Positions 19,401 through 25,714 of a stretch of DNA of 43,341 bases are shown one piece after another. The notes under the pieces are model-generated. The model was not told the origin of the DNA, did not search any database, and saw only the letters and a list, made by a program, of their open reading frames with translations. The position numbers and the translations under genes are program-made. Source of the stretch: a virus; the IMG/VR virus record IMGVR_UViG_3300026097_000040, positions 1 to 43,341 of that record; one strand, 5' to 3'. Every line of letters starts with the position of its first letter. The first letter of the stretch is position 1.

Positions 19401-22400
19401 TTAAGCCAGCATGTAGATAGAATAAATGATATTGTACAAGGACTTGACCCTCAATATACTGGATATGCAGGTTTAGACCAGTACTTAACTGACTTAAAAT
19501 TAGATATAGAATCTGGTACAGCTGCTATAGGCAGTATAGACACTACTACGCCTATATCTGAACTAAGAAACAGCCTAGAAGATCAACTACAAAGGCTTTC
19601 AGAACTGCAAGCACTACCTGACTCTGCTGATAAGTTTGTTAAGATAAGCAGAGCTCTTTCTACTATAACAGATTTAGAGTCACAAATTAGCGGTACTACA
19701 AATACTACAGATAGCTTAAAAGAAGCGGCATTGGCACTAGTTGGAGTAGAAAAAGAACTTAACTTAAACAACACTACTGAGGGTCTTAGAAATGTAGACC
19801 TTACTTTAACAGAGATACAAGAAGATCTACTAAAGCGTGCAGTGGATGCTCGTGATGCTTATAATGATGCAAACTCTGTATTAGACGGGTATAATGCTGC
19901 TTTAGCAGATAATACTGTTTATATTGACGGACTGGCTGATGCTACTTTAAATGTCAATCAAAAAATAGAGCTATTTACAGATAAACTAGCTAGTGTTAGT
20001 GATGAGTTTGCTAATGTACAAGCAGCCATAGATAGTGTTACTACTGCAAACTTATCTGACGCGCTAAGTAACATTGTATTTAGTCAAGATGCGTATAATA
20101 TAGCAGTTGAGCCTTTTTCTAACTCTGCTGAAGTATTAGAGCAGCTAACTGCTTCTATCGCTGAGTACCAAAACATAGTAGACGCTAAAACTGCTTATGA
20201 AGAGTTGTATGGTGCTATTGATATTGCTAGTAACACTCTACCTTTAGAAGAGTTTCAAGAGTTAAATACAGAGCTTCAATTCTTAGAGAATAACTTGACG
20301 TCAATATTACAGGCTATGGATCCAACTGCTATGGGCCTAGATAGCCTTGAGACAGTATTTAAAACTTTCGTAACTGATGCAATAGCGCTACTAGAAACGC
20401 CTATACAACTAGACATAGTTGAGCCTAGTTTAAACACTGATTTACAGCAATATACTCTAAACACTACTAGTACAGAAAGTAACCAAGTTGCGTTCGGCAC
20501 TAGTGCCACTAATAGCCTGTTGCAGTCTATTCTTACCGATGGACTAGGTGTGCGCTCCCCAGGTTACTTATATTATAACAATCTTTACTTAGAAGATATT
20601 AGAAAAATACTGTCAGAGCTGTTAGTAGTATCAGGAGGAGTTGTTCCTGCACTAAATGATATTGCAGCGCCTGTAGCAGGAGAGTCGTCTGTCTCTTCTG
20701 GTACCTCTACTGTGTATGCAGGGCCAAATGTTTCTAATTTAAGCGGGCTAACAGGTCAGTTGTTTTCTGTGACCGAGCCTATTGCTAAGCCTGCTGACTA
20801 TTTTTATATAGTAGTACCTCAGATTATTAGATTTGACCAGCTTATTGATATAGTTAAGGCTGAGTTAGACATATATGATTTTGCAACTATAGTTAAAGTA
20901 TCACATACTATAGATACTTGGATTGATATAGTAAAAAGAACTACTAACTTTGATGAGTGGTTAGATGTAGTTAAACGTAATACTACCTTTAACGAATGGC
21001 TAAACATAGTAAAGATAGACACAAAATTTACTGATTGGGTAACTATTGTAAAACAGGACCATGACTATAGAACTTGGTTTAATCAGCCGACACCATTAGA
21101 TACTAACTACTTAAAATGGTTTATACCTAAGCCAGAAAATACTAGCTGGGGTATGTGGTTCTCTGCGCCTACTTTAACTGAAACTGGTTTTGCAGACTGG
21201 TTTACATGGCCTCCTACTACTAAGTGGGAAACTAGCGGGTATGATTGGTTTGATATCTCAAGAAGAGAGATTAGGTATATAGACTTTTTTGATGTTAGAG
21301 AAAAGATAGATATAAATACTTTTGTAGCTTCTATACCAGTAACTGCTGAGACATTCTTTAATATTAGCACTATGACTACCACTTTTGACGATTGGTTTTA
21401 TATATCACCTAAGGCGGGTATTGGTTTTTATGACTTCTTTACAGGCCTAGTAACAGTAGACACCAAAGCTTCTGATTGGTTTGTACTAGACTCTCCTATA
21501 GACTTGGTACCTTCTGATCTGTACACTGTAAGCTCTCCTGTTGAGTTATCAGCTTATTCACTGTTTAAGCCTAAAGTAGAAAATATTGAAGCATCTGCTC
21601 TTTACTCAATACAAAGCCCATTATTACTGAACCCTAACGAAGTACTAGCTATAAATGAGCTGGCTAAGCTACCTCTTAGTTATGTTGATATATTTGAGCT
21701 AGGAACTACTAGACTAGAAATTACAGATATGTTTGAAAACTACTCTGTTAACGGCGGTTTTGACTTTGTTAGAGCTAGAATAGACAGTAGCGATATATTT
21801 GATATAGAAGCGTTTAGACAGAGCGGTTTTGAAAGTAAGCTAAAAATAGATCCTTCAGATTTATTTACTGAAGTCGATAACAATTGGTGGGTACCTGAAA
21901 AAACTGTTGGTATAACTCCAGATACCTTTTTTAGCCCTTTAACAGGGGTAGCTCCTTACGACTTTTTCTTTGTAGAACCTACCTTATTAGCTACTAATTT
22001 TTATGACTGGTTTGATGCTGCTGATAAAATAGATATTTCTAATGTATTTGAGCTATTTCAGCCAATACCTTTAGATTTACGAAATGCTTTTGACCTTTCT
22101 AATACTAGAGAGCCATTAGCTCCTAGCCAAGTATTTACTTTATCTCCTAATCCTACCGTTGTTCAAGCATCTCAAGTATTCAGTATAGGGGCCAAATATA
22201 GACTACAAGGTAATGAGATACTTGAATTTATACCTTATGAAATATTAGCTAGTGAATTTATAGATTTTTCTTATTTAAGAAGCAATCCTTATCAAGTCAC
22301 TGCTATAGATTTATTTACTTTACTAGGTACTGTTCCTGTAAATCTGTTTAATTACTTAGAAGTAATAGGTAGAGCTACTTTTGCTGCTAAAGATGTTATA

Positions 22401-25343
22401 AATGTTGCAAAGAGCACTTTTTATGGGCAAGACTTAATATCTATTCAACCAGTAAACCTAACTTCTGATAGCTTATTTACTGTTAATACTCCTACAGCGC
22501 TACCAGGAGCCTCTTTCTTTTCTATAAGTGCGCCTACTGCTCTGCCTGCTGCAGCATATATAGGGGTTGATGAGAATGAAAAACTTGAGTACAGGTTCGA
22601 TCAAATACTTAACATTATTGGAGATCCTGTACCTATAGCACTAAATGATGTTTTTTCAAACTTTAGTTATAGAGAGGGATTTGCTTGGACTAAGTACGCA
22701 TTAGCAGTAGAAGACGTTGTAGATTTAACTGTATTAACTACTAGCGGATTAGTAGATAAACCAATTCTTTCTGTTAGCGATCTTATCGGTAACTATGCTT
22801 TTGGTGAATTAAAGTTAGAAGATAAAATAGATATTGACTATGATAGTCTATTTAACCCTATAGTGCAAAAAAATTCTGACTTCTACACATGGTTTATCAA
22901 AGATAAGTTATCCACTACGTTTGCAGATTGGTTCTATATGAATGAAGCTACTAAACTTGATCTAGGGGACTTGGTTAATAATACTGTACCTTTAGATTAT
23001 AGAGAAGTATTTGATTGGAACAATACAACTAAGATTAAACCTGCTGAGTGGGAGCAAGTATTCTCCTTTGACGCTACTAGAAAAATAACTGTAAGAGTAT
23101 ATGATATAATGGTTATCGAACCTGCAAGTTATGATGCAGATACCCTTATAAACCTTAATAAAAGTACTGTTGATGTGTCTCAATTAATTACTATAGGCCG
23201 TAAAATGAACCGCACTGCAGGTTCACTTATTGACATAACACAGCCTCTTAGAGTAAGTGCAAGTAACTTATTAGAAATAGTCTCTCCGCTACTAGTTGAC
23301 CTAAATGAAGGAGTAACATTTGAAAAAGCTGTAGTAGACGGTTCTGAGATATTTACTCCTGTAGCCTCTGAGCTGTCTGGTATTAACTTTTTTAACCCAA
23401 CTCAGTTTTCTATTACAGGAGCTGCGTTCTTTACCCCTATAGCAACTGCTATAGACGCTAACGATTTGTTTAATATAAGTAAAAAAGTACCTATAGATGT
23501 TACGGCTACATTTGAATCTGATTTTATGAAGATGGTAGATGCTATAAATGTCTTTAAAACCGAAGCAATACCTTACTTAAAAACAATAAATGATAGTTTA
23601 AATGATCAACCAAACGACAATGCTTTAGCATTATATGACCAAATTTGGGATTACTATCAGAACACATTTTTAAAGAGCTACTATGACCAATGGACTCCTA
23701 AAATAGCTAAGCTTGCTGATATAGCCAAATCAGTATCTTCCAGTGTGGACCTTCAAAAAGAAATTAGGACCACTCTAAATGCTATATGGAATTGGCTTCA
23801 GGTATTTTTAGAGCCTAAAATAAAAAGTATAGACAGTTCTTTAGATAGTATTGACAATAAGTTAACTGACACAAATAACTTTTTAGAAAGTATTGACAAT
23901 AAGGTAACTGACCTAAATAACTTTTTAGAAAGTATTGACAATAAGTTAACTGATACAAATAACTTTTTAGAGACTATAGACAGTTCTTTAGATAGTATGG
24001 ACGATAAGTTAACTGACACAAATAACTTTTTAGAGACCATAGACAGTTCTTTAGACAGTATGGACGATAAGTTAACTGACACAAATGGCTTTTTAGATAC
24101 CATAGACAGTTCTTTAGATAGTATGGACGATAAGTTAACTGACGCAAATGGCTTTTTAGATAATATAAAAGGGGTACTAGATTCTATAGAGCTTCATATG
24201 TTTAACATCGAAGGTAATACTGCTTGGTTAGACGATATTGAAAAAGTATTACGTGAGTCCATATTCTTAAAAGCTCTTGGCGACTTACAAGATATAAATA
24301 AAGTTAGGTATACTTATCCAGGAGCTACTACTACTTATGTGCCTGGATACAAGACAGGAGGCATGGTAGACGGCCCCGGTACTGGAACTAGTGACTCTAT
24401 ACCTGCTAGACTTTCAAAAGGCGAATTTGTATTAACTGCTAATACTGTTTCTAAGCTTGGACCAGAATTTTTAAATACATTAAATACTACTGGAAGGCTA
24501 GACTCTGCCCTATCCACTTTCGGGATACGCGGAGATACGCAGATGGCCCATATTAATGATACAGAAGCTAATTTACTAAAAAGTATTGGAGGCTCAGGCA
24601 CGACTAATTCTGCTACAGGACTAAAACAGTACTTTTTTGATGGATATAGAAATATCTTAGGAGAAACAGCTGCTTCTGCTTATTCTTCAGGGTTTAATGC
24701 TATTGCTAACACTAATATAGGGTTTGAAGCTTACAGACCAGAAAGAGTAAGTTCTAACTCTAACTGGGATACAGCGAACTATGCACCTAATAGTTTTGCT
24801 AAACAGGCTATTGTTTATGCAGCACAATATATTGCAGCTTCTAGAAACGGAAAAAACTGGGGCGTTGGAGATGCAGCCTCAGCAGTAGGAGATCTATGGT
24901 TTGAGTATGACAGACCTAATAGAGTTCAGTTTAATAGGGGTAATAGATTTAATAACTCATCTCCTTCTACTAGTAATTGGGACTCTATAATAAATAGGGT
25001 AAAAGGCCTATATCCTGCTTTTGCTAACGGAGGTATTGTTTCAGGACCTGGAAATGGTACTAGCGACTCTATTTTGGCTATGCTATCTGACGGAGAGTAT
25101 ATTGTTAGAAATTCTTCTGTTGACAATGTGGGGGTAGATACGTTAGACTATATTAATAATAATGGGGCTCTACCTACAGGCGACACTAACATTGAAGTCA
25201 ACATAATAAACAAAGGTCAGCCAGTAGAAACTGAGACGCAACCTGAAGTTAAAATAGTAAACGGCAAAATGGTGGTAGATGTAGTACTTAAAGACTTAAG
25301 AACTAATGGCCCTATAAAACGTAGCATAAAGAAGATTAAATAA
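10440..25343 (+). CDS. Tape measure protein, giant (4967 aa)
   Basis: The tape measure runs inside the tail tube and sets its length. TTG at 10440 directly follows the chaperone stop, with an AAAGGT ribosome site. Visible parts, by residue: 1-300 typical N-terminal region with RDSDAFERVVRG-type helices (here SDAFERVVRGSAKLEP); hydrophobic stretches near 475-515 and 610-655; long coiled coils at ~690-1350; a lysozyme/transglycosylase-like domain at ~1415-1545 with RQRESSNRYN (probable catalytic Glu1428) and SGAYQFTRGTW; more coiled coil to ~1800; Gly-rich hydrophobic segment ~1915-2000; a DSVPAMLMPGEF element near 2430; helical region to ~3400; ~60 aromatic 13-14-residue repeats ~3450-4360; perfect heptad repeats ~4464-4575; DSIPARLSKGEF and DSILAMLSDGEY elements near 4645 and 4870. 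It fills a third of the window. Only a few phage tape measures of this size are known. Confidence 0.93.
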   Translation: MANANSNININVKAKGAQRSAKDVNAVADALGKLGVRSDKASTSTDGLSRSQTRLGQASAASGRQFSSQAAGLGGLVGAYAGAAATIFALQQAFSALNKAAQVENIVRGTQTLAAEVGESGNKIIKSIQEITDSQLTLGEAAEKANLALSTGFSTKQIEGLAFVANQASRALGRNLSDAFERVVRGSAKLEPELLDELGIFTRLDPAVRKYAKEINKSVNELTEFERRQAFVNEVIEEGTRKFSAIDTSAPSAQKSLEKLSTALINIGTQVGGLLANTLAPLADFFSKDITGALSIFGIVAAQVSRVGFRELSGAAQGVNTRLSSFRANLLESGSQSDAARFTLSALNKTLMDQESIIAKGTKKQKEVAASIFAIGKQGKLSASDLEDFSRVTKEQIKLQKESQAFAANEIKALQAKGVTTTAAKNKLADYKDAIVASTAAQAKLNRSLALSETALATVSSSARRTSASITILTGAVKTATAVINVFSRVISGVFIFTALLPVIESLIGVFPKLEAQITNIKNAFLDARDAQKSYETGIRSLSNTAGISGISKEYETLGRSAREAAATQEEVLTFLTKIGKVELPAISSVIAGIKGVSVQAVDANNAVANLQGGLSLLAIAGVGVAAVALKTFAVPMGAVIAGVAGLALGVEALIAKFTSYTPVVAGFFEKVLSFVGVGATALTTTEAQIASVEGKIEELKSSLADAKTLDEYLGIRQFIDSLESALPLIADGSIAIRQFAAELSKSTGLNIEDISRNLVESSDGVLTINNIAVGLRNAQGQIQKTTGAAKDLLETSIGFSTVFLNASSELTNFNVSSRELIQTVESLASAEVNLRDKLKGVSSELAVIAREEEEAVRARDALIKSIEGTDYSSVEAQRLINLDDRTKELNLQRRQLEATRREVEAQLKVDEDRLAILKNIGDELNKQEKTYEKILQSISAEIKAFEDVNLQGVFDMESLTSAETSFGVAANKIKNLSSTLSKDLNNITQDFERVFGPDSIFNLEEPFDKANESITEFLARMQGSINITPELSAELRKAENASNQLDSSAKGVLGTFILQIKALEALKKEVARTVRDINLDELRTAINAEISIIQQARSNRQTTASLAKEERDLSLQILDANLRTTEEKTNQLINTLNTNRELLNIQESMLGSQLEISKAKIEASKIELDNAKSLLELGNRGIQNSKINKDLKELFDIVNDVVGAGIDVATAEKESEQVAIEIANLDKLAALDKQRFAIEREVIAERSAQADLQNKMELARIKIDSDSRVKALEERKNQIAEDRRILELRDELQKEERKAADEDKKLQLETLNKRVEEANRLISGMKNFVSEYGIENDDFLSRYSAELRNFITQLAGLINSIGTIGNLGSGQAVVASQGARPVGPDDGFRGSNGSVTNNFENVSIEGLSPSDSSSIVDGILKTIRQRESSNRYNVTNYAWGEGSTASGAYQFTRGTWAREAAKAGVGTEYRDAMSAPASVQDAVAESYVRDILTRGGGRLESVPTEWYTGNLQGNMSAEALRVNRGLTSEQYNTGWMRDFEKINGSLTATTANLQDASDSLKRNAQIQQNTQTALSSLENDRLNAAESSLDRQIALEKQRGNAAASASEAAAAGQSAQIQNESRLLDKREEANSAQRQAEEANNKNRERAVQLEEKLARVRLAQATFEGLSRFGNLLQRVTAGVAEERQARAQESYNESLEAHEEKLERVKEARDRESEAVTASMDILRDRREIERSMLDSIAAGIDGYSDYFKLQKEYLDNIDETSNSTESLKLIQQDRLLAEQEGYLAQVRLEFSANALAEANSKLERAQNSVVNELGSMISSLGDAGQKLVSFTTFVQGLAAAASQGVSGGGILGTIGQLFGFDFSNIFKSILAPLDLLTSTLTGSFKSSAAAVSSVAEGAVKAQGALSGVSKVLSGLGSIVSTAFAGASLGAMTGGSTVEAQIGGALGSVVGASIAAAVSGTAFGSALGSFLGPIGTVLGGLLGGWIGGLLGGGSSKYTTAEFNIATDRVSAGGAQGNALEPIAQYAKSLNTLLEDIIGVSNRARSFDVLLRTREGDIRQQELSTTINGSQIRRGVNFNDAESVSKTTFELLLKGFTTAAFDVRQAIGRLDFSDDIEKNLEKISFAASFREIINNIQDQITSSYITLDQEVDKIAATTAANINQVTNGLVADFQDLITRTIDVFGENSYRVGQLESYGSSLLLSYAGLAVSAGGAVSIIEREAEDMNNLALVFASIEGETRGFRDSLIQLGTSASEADRILETGIALKIQKVAKDFEEAIDKAVNLSKNINNEVYDSLEEIFKAQSLLVQDARLVQSTVSGTFGIISKTENLIYRQRMRLIAESSDEQLIAIRALTAVTAEYSDAVTQATAQAEIASRTLLGLFNTSEIQKSARRSESRLSFNFASVGLASGGVVPGTNAQQNKDSVPAMLMPGEFVINKKSSEKIGYDTLYSLNSGNFNQMAAGGRVETGLSGGALTTTATPSNTRSSFAAYEFDGTAAFISFAEAANILTDANEELYDQYLNIFRSINSNLVPALEFTQDKLTEGNILLARAAFEYSTGVRDAVSVTDSLNKIIAETRTQEVLRQAGLVASIDEIGNFVDASDSFFLSLQSPKDSLVEQSGLYKELYTATNELNKLLAQGSITTDQYNSSIDALNTAYTASIELVREYNEFFIDLNDSLDDTGALSNVRALVATYVNSIDRVSYAVQDGIIATEDAYKKEIQVNTLYNQRRLALVQDSTEEQLKVLRDAATTAEDYGGGIGTIVDFTYSVGAATELLTRQLQAASESFASFETSLVDFYNSTLQASTGFGSRLTRSVESIFLEAGIIFEESLSEFFGSVGNFAVKAQQGLIGLNDLETALGQLNYQLTVSESINIETYKTGVSILQTSFIDFVSTFQDMREELDSAKDSMESFRSSLYDSFNSVVRDITRLLEGMVSTYRTNFENLKGLFNSAVSDQASAEEELYNTLFDAQKAFAAAGGNLSQHVDRINDIVQGLDPQYTGYAGLDQYLTDLKLDIESGTAAIGSIDTTTPISELRNSLEDQLQRLSELQALPDSADKFVKISRALSTITDLESQISGTTNTTDSLKEAALALVGVEKELNLNNTTEGLRNVDLTLTEIQEDLLKRAVDARDAYNDANSVLDGYNAALADNTVYIDGLADATLNVNQKIELFTDKLASVSDEFANVQAAIDSVTTANLSDALSNIVFSQDAYNIAVEPFSNSAEVLEQLTASIAEYQNIVDAKTAYEELYGAIDIASNTLPLEEFQELNTELQFLENNLTSILQAMDPTAMGLDSLETVFKTFVTDAIALLETPIQLDIVEPSLNTDLQQYTLNTTSTESNQVAFGTSATNSLLQSILTDGLGVRSPGYLYYNNLYLEDIRKILSELLVVSGGVVPALNDIAAPVAGESSVSSGTSTVYAGPNVSNLSGLTGQLFSVTEPIAKPADYFYIVVPQIIRFDQLIDIVKAELDIYDFATIVKVSHTIDTWIDIVKRTTNFDEWLDVVKRNTTFNEWLNIVKIDTKFTDWVTIVKQDHDYRTWFNQPTPLDTNYLKWFIPKPENTSWGMWFSAPTLTETGFADWFTWPPTTKWETSGYDWFDISRREIRYIDFFDVREKIDINTFVASIPVTAETFFNISTMTTTFDDWFYISPKAGIGFYDFFTGLVTVDTKASDWFVLDSPIDLVPSDLYTVSSPVELSAYSLFKPKVENIEASALYSIQSPLLLNPNEVLAINELAKLPLSYVDIFELGTTRLEITDMFENYSVNGGFDFVRARIDSSDIFDIEAFRQSGFESKLKIDPSDLFTEVDNNWWVPEKTVGITPDTFFSPLTGVAPYDFFFVEPTLLATNFYDWFDAADKIDISNVFELFQPIPLDLRNAFDLSNTREPLAPSQVFTLSPNPTVVQASQVFSIGAKYRLQGNEILEFIPYEILASEFIDFSYLRSNPYQVTAIDLFTLLGTVPVNLFNYLEVIGRATFAAKDVINVAKSTFYGQDLISIQPVNLTSDSLFTVNTPTALPGASFFSISAPTALPAAAYIGVDENEKLEYRFDQILNIIGDPVPIALNDVFSNFSYREGFAWTKYALAVEDVVDLTVLTTSGLVDKPILSVSDLIGNYAFGELKLEDKIDIDYDSLFNPIVQKNSDFYTWFIKDKLSTTFADWFYMNEATKLDLGDLVNNTVPLDYREVFDWNNTTKIKPAEWEQVFSFDATRKITVRVYDIMVIEPASYDADTLINLNKSTVDVSQLITIGRKMNRTAGSLIDITQPLRVSASNLLEIVSPLLVDLNEGVTFEKAVVDGSEIFTPVASELSGINFFNPTQFSITGAAFFTPIATAIDANDLFNISKKVPIDVTATFESDFMKMVDAINVFKTEAIPYLKTINDSLNDQPNDNALALYDQIWDYYQNTFLKSYYDQWTPKIAKLADIAKSVSSSVDLQKEIRTTLNAIWNWLQVFLEPKIKSIDSSLDSIDNKLTDTNNFLESIDNKVTDLNNFLESIDNKLTDTNNFLETIDSSLDSMDDKLTDTNNFLETIDSSLDSMDDKLTDTNGFLDTIDSSLDSMDDKLTDANGFLDNIKGVLDSIELHMFNIEGNTAWLDDIEKVLRESIFLKALGDLQDINKVRYTYPGATTTYVPGYKTGGMVDGPGTGTSDSIPARLSKGEFVLTANTVSKLGPEFLNTLNTTGRLDSALSTFGIRGDTQMAHINDTEANLLKSIGGSGTTNSATGLKQYFFDGYRNILGETAASAYSSGFNAIANTNIGFEAYRPERVSSNSNWDTANYAPNSFAKQAIVYAAQYIAASRNGKNWGVGDAASAVGDLWFEYDRPNRVQFNRGNRFNNSSPSTSNWDSIINRVKGLYPAFANGGIVSGPGNGTSDSILAMLSDGEYIVRNSSVDNVGVDTLDYINNNGALPTGDTNIEVNIINKGQPVETETQPEVKIVNGKMVVDVVLKDLRTNGPIKRSIKKIK
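20790..23510 (+). repeat. About 60 degenerate 13-14-residue aromatic repeats inside the tape measure gene
   Basis: Translated, this stretch is a run of units that begin with a hydrophobic pair (WF, FF, LF, VF, LI), then x-I/V, and end about ten residues later with Asp/Glu/Ser. Early units are very regular (WIDIVKRTTNFDE, WLDVVKRNTTFNE, WLNIVKIDTKFTD); later ones vary from 12 to 22 residues (LFTVNTPTALPGAS, FFSISAPTALPAAA). I count about 61 by eye. At DNA level the units are diverged, so the repeat is old and kept by protein function. The pattern suggests short beta strands rather than the helix expected of a tape measure. Confidence 0.75.
23828..24160 (+). repeat. Near-identical 42/63-base heptad repeats in the tape measure gene
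   Basis: Copies of AGTATTGACAATAAG or its variant AGTATGGACGATAAG begin at 23847, 23889, 23931, 23994, 24057 and 24120, giving periods of 42, 42, 63, 63 and 63 bases. These encode 14- and 21-residue units (SIDNKLTDTNNFLE; TIDSSLDSMDDKLTDTNNFLE), that is two or three exact heptads with hydrophobic a/d positions. High DNA identity points to recent duplication. It is a coiled-coil segment, not a CRISPR array. Confidence 0.85.
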
Positions 25344-25714
25344 TGGCAATATACCCCACAGACGCTGCAATGAGTGATAGACAACCCGATAGGGGCTACT
25401 CTATAAGTAAAAGAACTAATAGTACTAGATTTAGTACTACTTTAGGGTACGAAAAAACTAAATTACTAACTAGAAGGCAGCTTAGGACTTTTACTTTTAC
25501 TTATAGTAATATAGATGATACTGCAAAAGATAATATAGAAAATTTTTACGCTGCTAGAGGTGGAGATTTTGAATCATTTGTTTTAGAGCTGTCTCACTTC
25601 AATCTTAGCGGCACTACTCTCGTTAGGTTTGGGGGAGATTTAGTAATAGATCATGTAATATCAGGTAATGATATAAACTACTATACCATAACATTAACGT
25701 TGGTGGAGGCATAA
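25343..25714 (+). CDS. Minor tail protein, lambda gpM-like position
   Basis: A 123-residue beta-rich protein whose ATG overlaps the tape measure stop (TAATG). It follows the tape measure and precedes a gpL-like gene, as does lambda M, and it has the same size and layout: a basic aromatic strand region (LRTFTFTYSNID), an ARGGDFESFVLEL segment and a C-terminal ITLTLVEA. Lambda gpM belongs to the tail tip complex that starts tube assembly. Sequence similarity is at the level of general pattern, so the call rests mostly on gene order. Distal tail protein is an equivalent description. Confidence 0.65.
   Translation: MAIYPTDAAMSDRQPDRGYSISKRTNSTRFSTTLGYEKTKLLTRRQLRTFTFTYSNIDDTAKDNIENFYAARGGDFESFVLELSHFNLSGTTLVRFGGDLVIDHVISGNDINYYTITLTLVEA

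Noticed and set aside
23798-24103. Possible CRISPR array or repetitive antisense gene
   Set aside because: Repeats are contiguous without unique spacers, are multiples of 21 bases and encode heptads in the tape measure frame; the antisense frame merely mirrors them.
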